Shown: positions 18,674 to 28,789, numbered from the stretch's first letter. The stretch is DNA of 64,000 bases from Shewanella fidelis ATCC BAA-318 (GCF_000518605.1 NZ_JADX01000018.1:117768-181767); one strand, 5' to 3'. Numbers and translations: made by a program. The notes: generated by a model from the sequence alone, not told the origin.

Positions 18674-19001
18674 GCTTAACCTCTGTATTTACCTTTACAA
18701 AAGTGAGAGCGATTAGCCGCCTCGCTGTAATTAAGTTGAAGTTAATTTGTTAATGCATTGTTTGCAAATCCTTTGGTTTGTGTAAAAGTTGGTTTGTTTG
18801 TTGTTTTTGTGGGGTTTTGTTTTGATTTAGTGTTTCATTTTGTCATTGATTCAATTATGGTGTGCGTCGCTAGGAGAGCAGCAGTGGTTATGGTTTTAAT
18901 CACTGAGTTATATCAAGGATGGCATTTGATCTGCCTATTTTTATCAATATACCTGCGCATCGTTATCTCTTAGCATTAACACAATATAAGGGAATAAATT
19001 G
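18674..19001 (+). other. G/T-rich leader upstream of the porin-like gene
   Basis: About 330 bases without a convincing gene. Positions 18750-18840 are strikingly rich in G and T and poor in C and A on the plus strand. A TTG-started 71-codon frame here has the composition of this bias and is not believed to be a gene. The porin-like gene's promoter and leader must be in this stretch. Confidence 0.4.
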
Positions 19002-19757
19002 ATGAGACAAACAACTACAGCGTTAGCGATTCTTTTCAGCCTTACCAGCCTAAGTGCTGCTGCAGTTCAAGATAACAATTACCAACATGAAGCAAATTTG
19101 AGTTATACAACGAACTCAGAAGAGGTCAGTGACGGTCTTTGGAACGCGAACTATCGCTACTATTTCAAAAGTGTTGAGCAAGGTAAAACACCTTATGCGC
19201 TAAATGGATTTTTAGCACAAGAATCAAATATCGGTGCCAACTATCAAAACTTCAATCCTACCGATACTGACAGTTATGGTGTTGATGGTACATTTGTATT
19301 TGATTCTAATTGGTTTATAGGCGCCAATTATCAACGGGTTGATGTAGCAAGCTTTGATTTTAATACTTATGCAGCAGAAGTGGGTTACTACTTTAACGAT
19401 AGCTCTGCAGTCTCTGCATTTTATCAAGATGGTGATGATAATTTCACAGAAACATACGGTTTAAAAGTGCGTAGTTACATTGCACTTCAATCTACCGCTG
19501 GTATCGACTTAACTGCAAGTTGGGCGCATAACGAGTTTGATGATGTATTAAATCTAGGGGCTGATTGGTACGTTAACAATTCTTGGTCTGTTGGGGCAGG
19601 TTACACAAATAACGACAGCGACGATGCGTTTGATGTGCGTACCGCTTATTGGTTAAGAATTAGCGACAGTATTTCTGCGAACTTTAATGTATCTAAGGTG
19701 CTTGATTCTGACTATGATGGTGTTGGTTTAGGCTTAGGTTTAACTGGCCGATTCTAA
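19002..19757 (+). CDS. Putative outer-membrane beta-barrel protein (porin-like)
   Basis: The 251-residue product has a signal peptide (MRQTTTALAILFSLTSLSAAA) and then alternating hydrophobic/polar strands with many aromatic residues and acidic turns. Examples are NANYRYYFKS, FIGANYQRVD and AEVGYYFNDSSAVSAFYQDG. It ends in LGLGLTGRF, the terminal Phe expected of barrel proteins handled by the BAM complex. About ten to twelve strands can be counted. Pore or substrate cannot be inferred. AAGGGA eight bases upstream supports ATG 19002 over the TTG just before it. Acidic surface turns are typical of marine strains. Confidence 0.7.
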   Translation: MRQTTTALAILFSLTSLSAAAVQDNNYQHEANLSYTTNSEEVSDGLWNANYRYYFKSVEQGKTPYALNGFLAQESNIGANYQNFNPTDTDSYGVDGTFVFDSNWFIGANYQRVDVASFDFNTYAAEVGYYFNDSSAVSAFYQDGDDNFTETYGLKVRSYIALQSTAGIDLTASWAHNEFDDVLNLGADWYVNNSWSVGAGYTNNDSDDAFDVRTAYWLRISDSISANFNVSKVLDSDYDGVGLGLGLTGRF

Positions 19758-19776
19758 GCTCCATACTATTCGATAT

Positions 19777-19800
19777 GGCGCAGTCTGTTGGCTGCGCCTT
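19777..19800 (+). terminator. Probable intrinsic terminator of the porin-like gene
   Basis: GGCGCAG, an eight-base loop, and CTGCGCC are followed by only a short T tract, so termination strength is uncertain. Confidence 0.5.
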
Positions 19801-20318
19801 ATCATTATACTCATGACTTTTGTTATGAATCCGCTACATTGATAACTTGCCTGTTTTAGATGGTGTTTTAATTATCGAATTTAGATTTTTGCTATTGTAA
19901 AATTTTAGGTTTAGTTGCTTATTTCATTTTTAGTAAACTTGATTTATAGTGCTCACCTTAAAAATATGTATCAAGTTTTATATCTGCATAATTTATATGG
20001 TTATAGCGTATGCATAATCATTTTGTCTTAGTTAAAAGATAATTGAATAGTTATAAATAGCTAAAGTGCTAGAATTATGGCACTTGTGTCGCAACTTAGT
20101 GTTAATCGTTGCGGCTAATAAGGAAATGGAATGGAATTCTTATTTATCCTGTATTTTTTATTTAAGTATTCTATTAGTAAATCCGTAGGTGTTGAATATT
20201 GTATTCAATGTTGACTCTGTGGTGTTGTCCTTAAATTATTTCCTATTGTATTTTAGTATCGTCTTAACTTCGTGGTTAAAACGATAGGTTGTTTAAATAT
20301 ATTTTAGTGGGATCTTTT
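19801..20318. other. AT-rich intergenic stretch, no gene seen
   Basis: About 520 bases, strongly AT-rich, with frequent stops in all frames. I see no RNA gene, terminator or clear promoter, although the downstream gene's promoter is expected here. Confidence 0.45.
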
Positions 20319-20813
20319 ATGAGAATATTTACTCTAATTTTACTTCTAACCTCTTTTAGCAGTTCTGCTGCCTTTTTTGGTGTGCACTGGGGAGAGGATA
20401 TTGATCAATATGGCGAATTAACTAAGATCGATGACTACTATAAAGTTGTAACCAATAAACTGCCTGAACATATTCTGATCGCCAAACAGTACGAACTCCT
20501 TCAGCAACCTGACAACGGACTTGTTAAGGTTTCAATGATCAGTCATGAGTATTCAGCTTTTAGCGATAGTTTCCAGCACGACTATGTAGCATTACAAGAT
20601 CGACTAATTAGTAATGGTTTTCAAACTAAGGAGTTTAGACAAAGTGAACTATCTAGTTATCAATGTATATTTCAGGGTGAATGTGTAGGCATGCTTTGGG
20701 TTGGTATTGATAATGATGAGAGTATGGTTGTACTAGAGCAAAAAATGAATGGAAGAGAACGTTCTATTATTCAACTTGAATTAAAGTCACATATATTTCT
20801 TTCCGCCAATTAA
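20319..20813 (+). CDS. Exported protein of unknown function
   Basis: The 164-residue product begins with a signal peptide, MRIFTLILLLTSFSSSAA. The mature part is small, soluble-looking and mixed alpha/beta. It has a pair of Cys (SYQCIFQGECVGM) nine apart in the C-terminal third that could form a disulfide in the periplasm. I recognise no family. ATG 20319 is preceded by AGTGGGA at a good distance; an in-frame TTG at 20289 would spoil the signal peptide. Base composition is more AT-rich than the nqr genes, as is usual for accessory genes here. Confidence 0.6.
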   Translation: MRIFTLILLLTSFSSSAAFFGVHWGEDIDQYGELTKIDDYYKVVTNKLPEHILIAKQYELLQQPDNGLVKVSMISHEYSAFSDSFQHDYVALQDRLISNGFQTKEFRQSELSSYQCIFQGECVGMLWVGIDNDESMVVLEQKMNGRERSIIQLELKSHIFLSAN

Positions 20814-21088
20814 TATTGTTGTGAAAGTTAGTAGAGAATAGCTATGTAGACTGTTCTCTACGATATAACAGCGTATTTGAAGTATCTTATATTTATATAG
20901 TCATTAAATCAGCATGTTTAATTTATTTTATACGTAAGCCTTACATTGTAAATAACCATTGCCTATGTGAGGGAATTAGTTTTGCTGACTCTATTGCGAT
21001 ATAGAGGCGATGATGTTGAAGAATTTCATTAGTACATAAAAGCCTTACGTAGTAAGATGCACGCTGTTTTTAACTATATGAAGCGAGC

Positions 21089-21385
21089 ATGATAAACATG
21101 GCAGAATTATCAATTATAGCATTGGTTGCAGGTGTGTTGGCGTTATGCTATTTGTCTGTTTATCCGAAACTCGCGGGTAGTAACTTTAATCGACTTTCAA
21201 TGTGTGACATTGTAGTTACTATCATCGTATTTTGTCTTGTAGGTAGTAAATATTGGGGAGCCGATTTTCAGTTCGATTTGCTTCTGTTTCATACAAATTG
21301 GTTTTGGTTTACCTTAGTTGTTTATGCCTTTTTTGAAATACCACTAGGGTTATGGTACTTCAAAAAGCACGGCGTCAAAATTTAA
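21089..21385 (+). CDS. Small membrane protein of unknown function
   Basis: The 98-residue product has three hydrophobic segments, at about residues 6-26, 40-56 and 68-88. It ends with a basic tail (KKHGVKI), consistent with a small inner-membrane protein with a cytoplasmic C-terminus. I recognise no family. Start choice between ATG 21089 and ATG 21098 is open, as the ribosome site is weak. The gene lies alone between two unlinked genes on the same strand. Confidence 0.5.
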   Translation: MINMAELSIIALVAGVLALCYLSVYPKLAGSNFNRLSMCDIVVTIIVFCLVGSKYWGADFQFDLLLFHTNWFWFTLVVYAFFEIPLGLWYFKKHGVKI

Positions 21386-21684
21386 AGTTGCTAGCTTAAA
21401 CTCGTTGCTTGTAATGGCCAATGTGCTGTTTTGCGGGTGGGGGAGATATTCAAAAAAGCAATAACTAAATCTGGACGTTAACCCTCTTAGAGAGTTAATC
21501 ATCTCTTTAAGCCTTGACTCTGCTTCACGCAAAAAGTTGCAGTTTGCTCAGATGAAATGCATAAACCGTGATCTGCTAATCAAACTGAAAATATACTCAC
21601 TATAGTGTTAATTAGTAGGCATTTTTAACAGCATGGCTTGATTATAATCTGTTGTAGTTTTTGTATAGCAGAGTTAATTTCTCA

Positions 21685-23490
21685 ATGTCTAAACCCGCTT
21701 TATTTTTGTCGGCATTAACCTTAGCGATCAGTTTATCCTCTACTCATGCCGTGGCATCGATTGAGGGCATGAAGCCTAAACCAGTAGAAGGCGCACCACT
21801 GGGCTATATTATTCATAATCCCTATGAAAATGCGCCATTAACCGCACTAGTGACCTTAGCCGGGCACACTATCTCTGGCGTAGAAGTTACCGTACATGCC
21901 AACGATGAAGATGGCGTGAGTTTGACCTATCAAGTTGACGATATGCGCGTGATGGACGAAGGCGGGGTCCCCATTTTTGGTCTGTATCCCGCTTTCATGA
22001 ACACTTTTACCGTGAAGTGGACTGAAAATGGTGAGCGCCATTCTCACGATTACCAAATGCTGACTCCAGATGTCGATATGGGTTTTTCAGAAAGCCAATG
22101 GGCAAAAGCACCTATCGTAGAAGTCGAACATGTTGATGCCGATTTTAAAGACAGATTGTACTTTGTAAACTGGACCAATGCCGACGGTAAAGCTGCGCCA
22201 TTGATGCACAATAATCCAGATGCGCCTGGCGCATTCTCATGGGACGGTAAACCGGGGTTCTTTATCATTGATACCGCTGGTGATATTCGTTGGTACATGA
22301 ATCCTTATACGACCCATGACGCTAAGACTTACGATAACGCAGGTTATGCGATGGGCATGAACGTCACTAAAGACGGCAATATGGTGTGGGTGCAAGGCCA
22401 AGGCTGGAAGAAAATGTCGATTATGGGTCGGATGATCTCTGAGCATAATCTGCCGGGTAATTTTATTGATGCTTCCCATGAAGGTATTGAAGGAGCGAAT
22501 GGTAACGTGTTTATTCGCGCAGCAGCAAAAGATTACCGCACCGCTGATGGTCGTTTAGTCAATACGGTACGTGACCAAATCATCGAGGTGGATAATACAG
22601 GTAAACTGGTGGATTACTGGGATTTAAATACTATTTTAGATCCTATGCGCGATGCGGCACTTTTATCTCTTGATGCTGGTGCTGTTTGCTTAAACATTAA
22701 CCTTGACGATGCCGGTCATCAAACAACTGAAGAAGATTTAGCGAAAGCACCATACGGAGATATTCATGGTGTAGCGACAGGCCGTAACTGGGCACATGTG
22801 AACTCAATTGAGTATGATCCAAAAGATGACAGCATTATTATCAGTTCGCGTCATCAGTCAGCAGTGATTAAAATTGGTCGCGACAAGCAAGTTAAGTGGA
22901 TTTTAAGTGCACGTAAAGGTTGGAGCGAAAGGTTCCAAGATAAGCTACTTAAGCCTATTACAGCAGACGGTGAGCCAATTTGGTGTAATGAAAAGGGCGC
23001 ATGTCAGGATAAAGATTTTGACTTTAGCTGGACTTCGCATACAGCTTATTTAGTCCCAGAAAAAGGCACGTTAACTGTATTTGATAATGGCGATGGCCGT
23101 GACTTAGGTCAGCCGATGTTTGCCACTGAAAAGTATTCTCGCTCGGTTGAGTATAAGATTGATGAGCAAAATATGACGGTTAAGCAAGTGTGGCAATACG
23201 GCAAAGATGAGTTGGGTTATGAAGGCTATTCGCCAGTAACATCAATTGTTAAATACCAAGCCGATAAAGACAGTATGATGAGTTACTTCGCCTCTGCTGG
23301 TCTGTTTGGTTTAGGTGGTGGCTACGGTAATCTAAAGATGGATGAAACCACGGGTAAGGTGCAGTCAATTTTGGTTGAACACAGATATGGCGAAACTAAA
23401 CCTGCGGTAAGAATTAACATCGATAGCCATGACATGTTTGCAACGGGCTACCGCGCTCAGGTGATTCGTATCAATGAGATGCTAAAGTAA
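21685..23490 (+). CDS. Arylsulfate sulfotransferase (AssT family), periplasmic
   Basis: The 601-residue product has a signal peptide (SKPALFLSALTLAISLSS...HAVA). It matches PAPS-independent arylsulfotransferases, which move sulfate from one phenol ester to another through a sulfated His on a beta-propeller. Visible family sites are SHEGIEGANGN, HVNSIEYD, SSRHQSAVIKI, and WTSHTAYLVP with the likely nucleophilic His. A Cys pair in WCNEKGACQD corresponds to the structural disulfide of E. coli AssT. The dsbL/dsbI redox pair that accompanies assT in some enterobacteria is absent here. ATG 21685 is chosen over TTG 21661 because it starts the signal peptide. It ends at a bidirectional terminator shared with trpA. 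Confidence 0.87.
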   Translation: MSKPALFLSALTLAISLSSTHAVASIEGMKPKPVEGAPLGYIIHNPYENAPLTALVTLAGHTISGVEVTVHANDEDGVSLTYQVDDMRVMDEGGVPIFGLYPAFMNTFTVKWTENGERHSHDYQMLTPDVDMGFSESQWAKAPIVEVEHVDADFKDRLYFVNWTNADGKAAPLMHNNPDAPGAFSWDGKPGFFIIDTAGDIRWYMNPYTTHDAKTYDNAGYAMGMNVTKDGNMVWVQGQGWKKMSIMGRMISEHNLPGNFIDASHEGIEGANGNVFIRAAAKDYRTADGRLVNTVRDQIIEVDNTGKLVDYWDLNTILDPMRDAALLSLDAGAVCLNINLDDAGHQTTEEDLAKAPYGDIHGVATGRNWAHVNSIEYDPKDDSIIISSRHQSAVIKIGRDKQVKWILSARKGWSERFQDKLLKPITADGEPIWCNEKGACQDKDFDFSWTSHTAYLVPEKGTLTVFDNGDGRDLGQPMFATEKYSRSVEYKIDEQNMTVKQVWQYGKDELGYEGYSPVTSIVKYQADKDSMMSYFASAGLFGLGGGYGNLKMDETTGKVQSILVEHRYGETKPAVRINIDSHDMFATGYRAQVIRINEMLK

Positions 23491-23513
23491 ATTCAATGCA
23501 GTTTGAAACCAAT

Positions 23514-23543
23514 AAAAATAGCGCCATTATGGCGCTATTTTTG
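23514..23543. terminator. Bidirectional terminator between assT-like gene and trp operon
   Basis: AAAAATAGCGCC and GGCGCTATTTTT form a perfect 12-base-pair stem with a five-base loop. It serves the plus-strand sulfotransferase gene and the minus-strand trp operon. Confidence 0.88.
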
Positions 23544-23564
23544 TATCTGCTCTTCGGCTATTAA

Positions 23565-24374
23565 CTAACGAGCTGTTGCTGCTTTCATATTGCGAGTGAA
23601 CTCTGCAAGGGCGCTTAATAATGCCTGTTCATTGTCTTTATTGGCTTCAATGATTTTCACCACTGCTGAGCCAGAGATCGCCCCCGCGGCGCCAGCATCG
23701 ATTGCGGCTTTAACTTGGCTCGGTTCAGCAATACCAAAGCCGAGTAGCGGTGGTGCACCATTAAATTCTTTTAGGCGATTCAGGATGTCACCAATTGGCA
23801 TTCCGGCTTTTGACTCGGTGCCTGTTACCCCTGCGCGTGATAGCAGGTAAGTGTAGCCTTCACCTTTTTCACTTACTTGTTGCAAGGTTTCGCTGTCGGC
23901 ATTAGGTGGTGCAATAAATATTGGCGCGATATTGTGTGCTTTGGCTGAGTCGATAAATGGTGCGGCCTCTTCAACTGGCACGTCAGCAATTAATACCGAG
24001 TCTACGCCTGCAGCTTGGCATTTGGCGTAGAAGTTATCAACGCCATTTGCGAACACAAGATTAGCGTAAAGCAGCAAACCAATAGGTAGCTCTGGATATT
24101 TATTGCGGATGCTAGCTAACATCTCAAAGCACTGGCTTGGGGTTGTACCAGCTGCTAACGCGCGAAGATTTGCACCTTGGATAACAGGGCCATCAGCTAA
24201 CGGATCTGAAAACGGGAAACCTAACTCTAATGCATCTGCACCATTGGCGACTAAGGTGTCGATAATTTTTAGCGACATTTCTGGTGACGGATCACCTAAG
24301 GTTACAAAAGGAACAAATGCACCTTGTTTTTTTTCATTTAGGGCGGCAAAGGCTGCCTGATAACGATGACTCAT
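23565..24374 (-). CDS. trpA: Tryptophan synthase alpha chain
   Basis: TrpA cleaves indole-3-glycerol phosphate to indole and glyceraldehyde 3-phosphate and channels indole to TrpB. The 269-residue TIM barrel starts [12 protein letters not shown]. It shows the catalytic Glu50 ([13 protein letters not shown]) and Asp61 ([10 protein letters not shown]), and phosphate-loop motifs [12 protein letters not shown] and [13 protein letters not shown] 24374 is preferred because AGGAGAG lies just upstream; the in-frame ATG at 24443 would overlap trpB by 59 bases. Ten bases separate it from the trpB stop. It is the last gene of the operon. Confidence 0.97.
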   Translation of the reverse strand: MSHRYQAAFAALNEKKQGAFVPFVTLGDPSPEMSLKIIDTLVANGADALELGFPFSDPLADGPVIQGANLRALAAGTTPSQCFEMLASIRNKYPELPIGLLLYANLVFANGVDNFYAKCQAAGVDSVLIADVPVEEAAPFIDSAKAHNIAPIFIAPPNADSETLQQVSEKGEGYTYLLSRAGVTGTESKAGMPIGDILNRLKEFNGAPPLLGFGIAEPSQVKAAIDAGAAGAISGSAVVKIIEANKDNEQALLSALAEFTRNMKAATAR

Positions 24375-24384
24375 TGCCACTCTC

Positions 24385-25575
24385 CTAGTTGTTTTGGTTT
24401 TGATTTTCAAGAATGTCTGCAACGGTGAAGATATCTTTGTCACCGCGGCCCGATAGGTTGACCACTAATAGGGTCTCTTTAGTTGCTTCTTTGGCTAGCT
24501 TCACTGCATAAGCCAGTGCGTGAGCCGACTCAAGAGCTGGAATAATCCCCTCTGAGCGTGCTAGTAGCTGGAAGGCTTCGAGTGCTTCATCGTCGGTTGC
24601 TGATCCGTAGGTTGCACGACCCGTTGCTGCAAGGTGAGCGTGCTGAGGGCCAACCGATGGAAAATCAAGACCAGCTGATACTGAGTAAGACTCTTCAATT
24701 TGGCCTTCGCTATCTTGCATCAGTGGTGCTTTCATACCAAAGAAAATACCGGTTTTACCGTGTTTTAATGGCGCACCATGCATTGGCGTATCAATGCCTT
24801 TGCCTGCTGGTTCTACACCAATTAACGCTACGTCTTGTTCGTCAATAAAGTCAGCAAACATACCAATCGCATTAGAGCCACCGCCAACACAGGCAATTAC
24901 CGCATCGGGTAAGCGTCCTTCACGTTCTAGAATTTGCGCTTTGGTTTCTTCACCAATCATACGTTGGAATTCACGCACAATTGTTGGGAATGGGTGCGGG
25001 CCTGCAGCAGTACCTAACAAGTAATGTGCTTTGTCATAACTGGCTGACCAGTCACGCATCGCTTCGTTACAGGCATCTTTTAAGGTTGCAGAGCCTGACG
25101 TTACAGGGATAACTTCAGCGCCCATCAGTTTCATTCTAAATACGTTTGGCGATTGACGTTCAACATCTTTTGCGCCCATATATACTTTACATTTTAAGCC
25201 TAGTAGCGCGCAGGCAAGGGCAGTTGCTACGCCGTGCTGACCCGCTCCAGTTTCAGCGATGATCTCTTTTTTGCCCATGCGTTTAGCCAGTAGCGCCTGA
25301 CCTAATACTTGGTTAGTTTTATGGGCACCACCATGGAGTAGATCTTCACGTTTTAGGTAGATCTTCGCTAGCGGGTTAGGGCTTAAGTTACGGGTTAATG
25401 TGAGCGCGGTTGGACGACCAGCGTAGTTTTTTAGTAACTCAGTAAACTCTTTTTGAAAGCTTGGGTCTGCTTGAGCTTCTACAAAAGCTGTCTCTAACTG
25501 CTTGAGTGCTGGCATTAGAATTTGTGGTACGTACATACCACCGTATTCCCCAAAGTAAGGGTTTAACTTGCTCAT
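24385..25575 (-). CDS. trpB: Tryptophan synthase beta chain
   Basis: TrpB joins indole and serine using pyridoxal phosphate. The 396-residue protein carries the PLP Lys86 in [19 protein letters not shown], the glycine-rich phosphate loop [12 protein letters not shown], and the C-terminal LSGRGDKD. Length and start ([17 protein letters not shown]) match the family. A gap of about 107 bases separates it from trpC/F, larger than the other gaps in this operon, and AGGAAAAG precedes the ATG. It acts as an alpha2-beta2 complex with the adjacent TrpA. Confidence 0.98.
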   Translation of the reverse strand: MSKLNPYFGEYGGMYVPQILMPALKQLETAFVEAQADPSFQKEFTELLKNYAGRPTALTLTRNLSPNPLAKIYLKREDLLHGGAHKTNQVLGQALLAKRMGKKEIIAETGAGQHGVATALACALLGLKCKVYMGAKDVERQSPNVFRMKLMGAEVIPVTSGSATLKDACNEAMRDWSASYDKAHYLLGTAAGPHPFPTIVREFQRMIGEETKAQILEREGRLPDAVIACVGGGSNAIGMFADFIDEQDVALIGVEPAGKGIDTPMHGAPLKHGKTGIFFGMKAPLMQDSEGQIEESYSVSAGLDFPSVGPQHAHLAATGRATYGSATDDEALEAFQLLARSEGIIPALESAHALAYAVKLAKEATKETLLVVNLSGRGDKDIFTVADILENQNQNN

Positions 25576-25682
25576 ATTCTTTTCCTGTTTATTCTCAACT
25601 GTTCACCACATGCCTTTGGGCATGGGGTTATTATTTGTTTGCATTAGCTGTTTGTACTAGTGAACGGTTTTCACTATTCAAC

Positions 25683-27110
25683 TTAGTACTGGCGCAATAG
25701 GCTAAAGGCGCAGGTAATTTTGCTATGGTCCTTAATGCCTGGGTTTTGCTCTAAACCTGAGTTAAAGTCTAAGCCATAAAAGCCTTGGCTGACGGCATCG
25801 AGGGTATTATCTGGGTTTAATCCTCCCGCCAGTAATGCGCTTGCTTTACTTGGTAATGACTGTTGCCAATCAAATGCTTTACCTGTACCACCAAATTGAC
25901 CATCTGATTTACTGTCAAACACAACACGATCTATCCCTGTAGGTATGCTTAACTCATGCTGATTTGTGATGTCGACTGCAACAGCTTTCCAGATTTGAGT
26001 CGGGCAATTGAGCTCAGCAAATTTAGCTTTTAATGCCTCGATTTCAAGTGTGGTTTCACTACCGTGCAATTGCACCGCATGAAGATTTAACTCAAGTGCC
26101 AACTTGGCAATCACAGCGGCAGATTCATTGACAAATACGCCAACTAGATTAAGTTTAGTTCCGCTTTGAGTCAGTTCACTCACTAGTGTTTGGGCTTGCT
26201 CTGGGGTGATTGCACGGGGAGATTTATTAGCAAAGATAAGTCCACCATACACAGCGCCAGCTTTGGCAACGGCTAACATATCTTCCAGGCGGGTTAAGCC
26301 GCAAACCTTGTTTTGGCCAAAGATAAGTGCACGACAAGCCAGATCGAGATCAGCTTCAGCCATTAGTGAACTACCTACTAAGAAGCCATCAACCAACGGC
26401 GCTAAGCGACGAACTTGAGCTTGGGTATAGATACCTGACTCGCTGATCACCACTCTATCTGCTGGAATGTGCGGTGCAAGTTCTTCAGTGGTGGCGAGAT
26501 CTGTAGATAGATCGCGTAGATTACGGTTATTAATACCTATAATCTTGGCATTAAGTGCAATGGCACGGTTGAGTTCAGCTTCATTACTGACTTCGGTTAA
26601 AATATCGAGCTGATATTTAGCCGCTTCAGTTGCCAGCGCTTGATAGCGATAATCATCAAGCACCGACAGCATTAACAAAATGGCATCTGCGCCTTGATGA
26701 GCAGCAAGCTTTATTTGGTACTCATCAACAAAAAAATCTTTACACAAAATGGGCTGAGTGACACGGGCTCTTACTCGCGGAATGTAGTCCATATCGCCCT
26801 GAAAGAACTGCTCGTCAGTTAATACTGAAATACCAGCTGCGTATTGATTATAAACATCCGCAATAGCGTCAACGTCAAATACATCACGGATTAAGCCTTT
26901 AGAAGGGCTCGCTTTTTTACATTCTAGAATAAAACCTGCATTGGGCGCTTTGAGTGCTGCAAATAAGCTTCTGTCTGACACCTTAGGGGATAATGTGGTC
27001 TTTGGAAAGCGCTGCTTTAGTGATTCAATATGAGCAGCTTTGGTATCGACAATTTTTGTCAATACGTTGCTTTGTTTGGCTTCTGGTGCATCTCTTAGAT
27101 CTGTACTCAC
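25683..27110 (-). CDS. trpCF: Bifunctional indole-3-glycerol-phosphate synthase / phosphoribosylanthranilate isomerase
   Basis: This is a two-barrel fusion of 475 residues. The N-terminal IGPS domain (to about 255) has LECKKASPSKGLI with the catalytic Lys, PILCKDFFVDEYQI, and VISESGI. The C-terminal PRAI domain has VCGLTRLEDM with its catalytic Cys, FVNES, LHAVQLHGSE, and DSKSDGQFGGTGKAFDW. It performs two consecutive steps of tryptophan synthesis. GTG 27110 is taken as the start because GGAG sits six bases upstream and it follows the trpD stop by one base. An ATG at 27140 inside trpD is less likely. The fusion is the usual gammaproteobacterial form. Confidence 0.96.
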   Translation of the reverse strand: MSTDLRDAPEAKQSNVLTKIVDTKAAHIESLKQRFPKTTLSPKVSDRSLFAALKAPNAGFILECKKASPSKGLIRDVFDVDAIADVYNQYAAGISVLTDEQFFQGDMDYIPRVRARVTQPILCKDFFVDEYQIKLAAHQGADAILLMLSVLDDYRYQALATEAAKYQLDILTEVSNEAELNRAIALNAKIIGINNRNLRDLSTDLATTEELAPHIPADRVVISESGIYTQAQVRRLAPLVDGFLVGSSLMAEADLDLACRALIFGQNKVCGLTRLEDMLAVAKAGAVYGGLIFANKSPRAITPEQAQTLVSELTQSGTKLNLVGVFVNESAAVIAKLALELNLHAVQLHGSETTLEIEALKAKFAELNCPTQIWKAVAVDITNQHELSIPTGIDRVVFDSKSDGQFGGTGKAFDWQQSLPSKASALLAGGLNPDNTLDAVSQGFYGLDFNSGLEQNPGIKDHSKITCAFSLLRQY

Positions 27111-27111
27111 A

Positions 27112-28170
27112 TTAGGCTCCTTTCGCGGCTTGGCTTGCACTGGCCAATTGAGTTAATAGCTCAAAGGCTTTACCGCTGTTAATTGTTTCTAGCGCGAGTG
27201 CGGTGCCTGATTTGATATCCTCACAAACACCTGCAACATAAAGTGCGCAGCCGGCATTGATAGCCACGGCGTTGATATGAGCAGTTTGTCCCGTTCCTTG
27301 TAAAATCGCGCGAGTAAAGTCGGCATTATCCTCAGGTGTGCCGCCCTCTAAGTCGGTAAGTTTAGCTTCGCTGACGCCAAGCATCGCGGGAGTAATGCGG
27401 TACTCCTGGATGACACCCTCATTAAGTTCATTGACCAAGGTATCACCATGCAGTGCAACTTCATCTAGGCCACTACCGTGTACTACCATCGCGCGCTTAA
27501 TGCCAAGTGCCTTTACGACTTCTGCGATAGGCTTAACCAGCTCAGGGCTATATACGCCGAGTAGCATAAAGTCAGGACGAGATGGATTAATCAGCGGCCC
27601 TAATACATTAAACAAGGTACGTGTTTTAAGTGCTTGACGCACAGGAACTGCATGGGCAACGCCGCCGTGATAATGAGGGGCAAATAGGAAGCAAAGTCCT
27701 AACTCATCTAAGCAATCACGGGCAACGTCTGGCGCCATGGTTAAATCGATACCAAATTGCGCCAGTAGATCAGAAGAACCCGACTTACTCGACACGCTGC
27801 GGTTACCGTGTTTAGCAACTTTGGCTCCCGCGGCCGCGGCAACAAAAGCCGCAGTGGTAGATATATTTATCGTGTTGTGACCATCGCCGCCGGTACCGAC
27901 GATATCAACAATGCCCTGTTTTACAGTCGCTTCATTTGGTGTAGGAAAAGATTTGGCAGCAGAGCGAAGTGCATCAGCCGCACCAGAAATTTCATCAATC
28001 GTTTCACCGCGCATTTTCATGGCAACTAGCATGCCAGCCATGGTCACTTCATTCATCTCGCCTTGAATTATTTGGCTAAATAGCGCCTTGGCTTCTGCTC
28101 GAGTTAAGCTGTTCCCTTGATAAAGTGATTCGATAAGGGCTGCTGTAGGTTTAATTTCTATTTGAGTCAT
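27112..28170 (-). CDS. trpD: Anthranilate phosphoribosyltransferase
   Basis: TrpD transfers phosphoribose from PRPP to anthranilate. The 352-residue protein shows the PRPP loop VGTGGDGHNTINIST, KHGNRSVSSKSGSSDLL, FLFAPHYHGG and LGPLINPSRP. ATG 28170 (MTQIEIKP) has AAGGA seven bases upstream and begins ten bases after trpG ends; an ATG at 28173 is next to it. ATG 28215 would lie inside trpG and is unlikely. TrpD is separate from TrpG here, unlike the enterobacterial TrpGD fusion. Confidence 0.97.
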   Translation of the reverse strand: MTQIEIKPTAALIESLYQGNSLTRAEAKALFSQIIQGEMNEVTMAGMLVAMKMRGETIDEISGAADALRSAAKSFPTPNEATVKQGIVDIVGTGGDGHNTINISTTAAFVAAAAGAKVAKHGNRSVSSKSGSSDLLAQFGIDLTMAPDVARDCLDELGLCFLFAPHYHGGVAHAVPVRQALKTRTLFNVLGPLINPSRPDFMLLGVYSPELVKPIAEVVKALGIKRAMVVHGSGLDEVALHGDTLVNELNEGVIQEYRITPAMLGVSEAKLTDLEGGTPEDNADFTRAILQGTGQTAHINAVAINAGCALYVAGVCEDIKSGTALALETINSGKAFELLTQLASASQAAKGA

Positions 28171-28180
28171 CATCTTATCC

Positions 28181-28789
28181 TTAGTCGTTATGAAAAGTGC
28201 GCTGCTGTAATGCATGAGACAAGTAATCCAAGCTTTGCACTAAAAGCTGGCTGCCAAGCGTGGTCAAAATGGACTCTGGATGAAATTGAAAGCCCACCGC
28301 ATTGTCCTGTGGGTGGATTATGGCCATTGGCATGTTTTCTGTCGTCGCGATCACTTGTAAACACTCGGGCACTTGCGTTGCCACTAAACTGTGATAACGC
28401 GCAACGGGCAGTGGAGAGGGTAAATTGGCAAAAATACCGTCACCATTATGGAAGGTTGGACTCGCTTTACCATGAACAACCTGTCCAGCACGTTCAACCT
28501 TACCGCCATAATGTTCAACGAGAGCCTGATGGCCTAAGCAAATGCCCAACATTGGCACTTTACCTGCTACACGTGCGATTAAAGCCATTAGCGAGCCAGC
28601 CTCATGTGGTGCGCCTGGGCCCGGTGACAACACTAGGGCTGTTGGTATTGTTTCGTTTAATAGTTTGTTAGCAATAAAGTCGGCACCAACATCATTACGG
28701 TAAATAACGACGTCATAACCAAGGCTTCGAAACTGGTCGACTAAGTTGTAGGTGAATGAATCGAAGTTATCGAGTAAATAGATTTTCAT
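28181..28789 (-). CDS. trpG: Anthranilate synthase component II (glutamine amidotransferase)
   Basis: The 202-residue class I amidotransferase releases ammonia from glutamine for TrpE. The nucleophile is Cys84 in MLGICLGHQAL, and the His-Glu pair lies in QFHPESILT near the C-terminus. The oxyanion motif SPGPGAPHEAG is present. Its ATG overlaps the trpE stop codon (ATGA), giving translational coupling and equal amounts of both subunits. PabA is the close alternative, but operon position decides TrpG. Confidence 0.97.
   Translation of the reverse strand: MKIYLLDNFDSFTYNLVDQFRSLGYDVVIYRNDVGADFIANKLLNETIPTALVLSPGPGAPHEAGSLMALIARVAGKVPMLGICLGHQALVEHYGGKVERAGQVVHGKASPTFHNGDGIFANLPSPLPVARYHSLVATQVPECLQVIATTENMPMAIIHPQDNAVGFQFHPESILTTLGSQLLVQSLDYLSHALQQRTFHND

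Noticed and set aside
18758..18973. TTG-started 71-codon frame upstream of the porin-like gene
   Set aside because: Its hydrophobic text follows directly from the G/T bias, there is no ribosome site, and no family was recognised.
21350..21532. 60-codon minus-strand frame with REAESRLKEMINSLRGL
   Set aside because: It overlaps the end of the small membrane protein gene, has no ribosome site, and matches no family I know.
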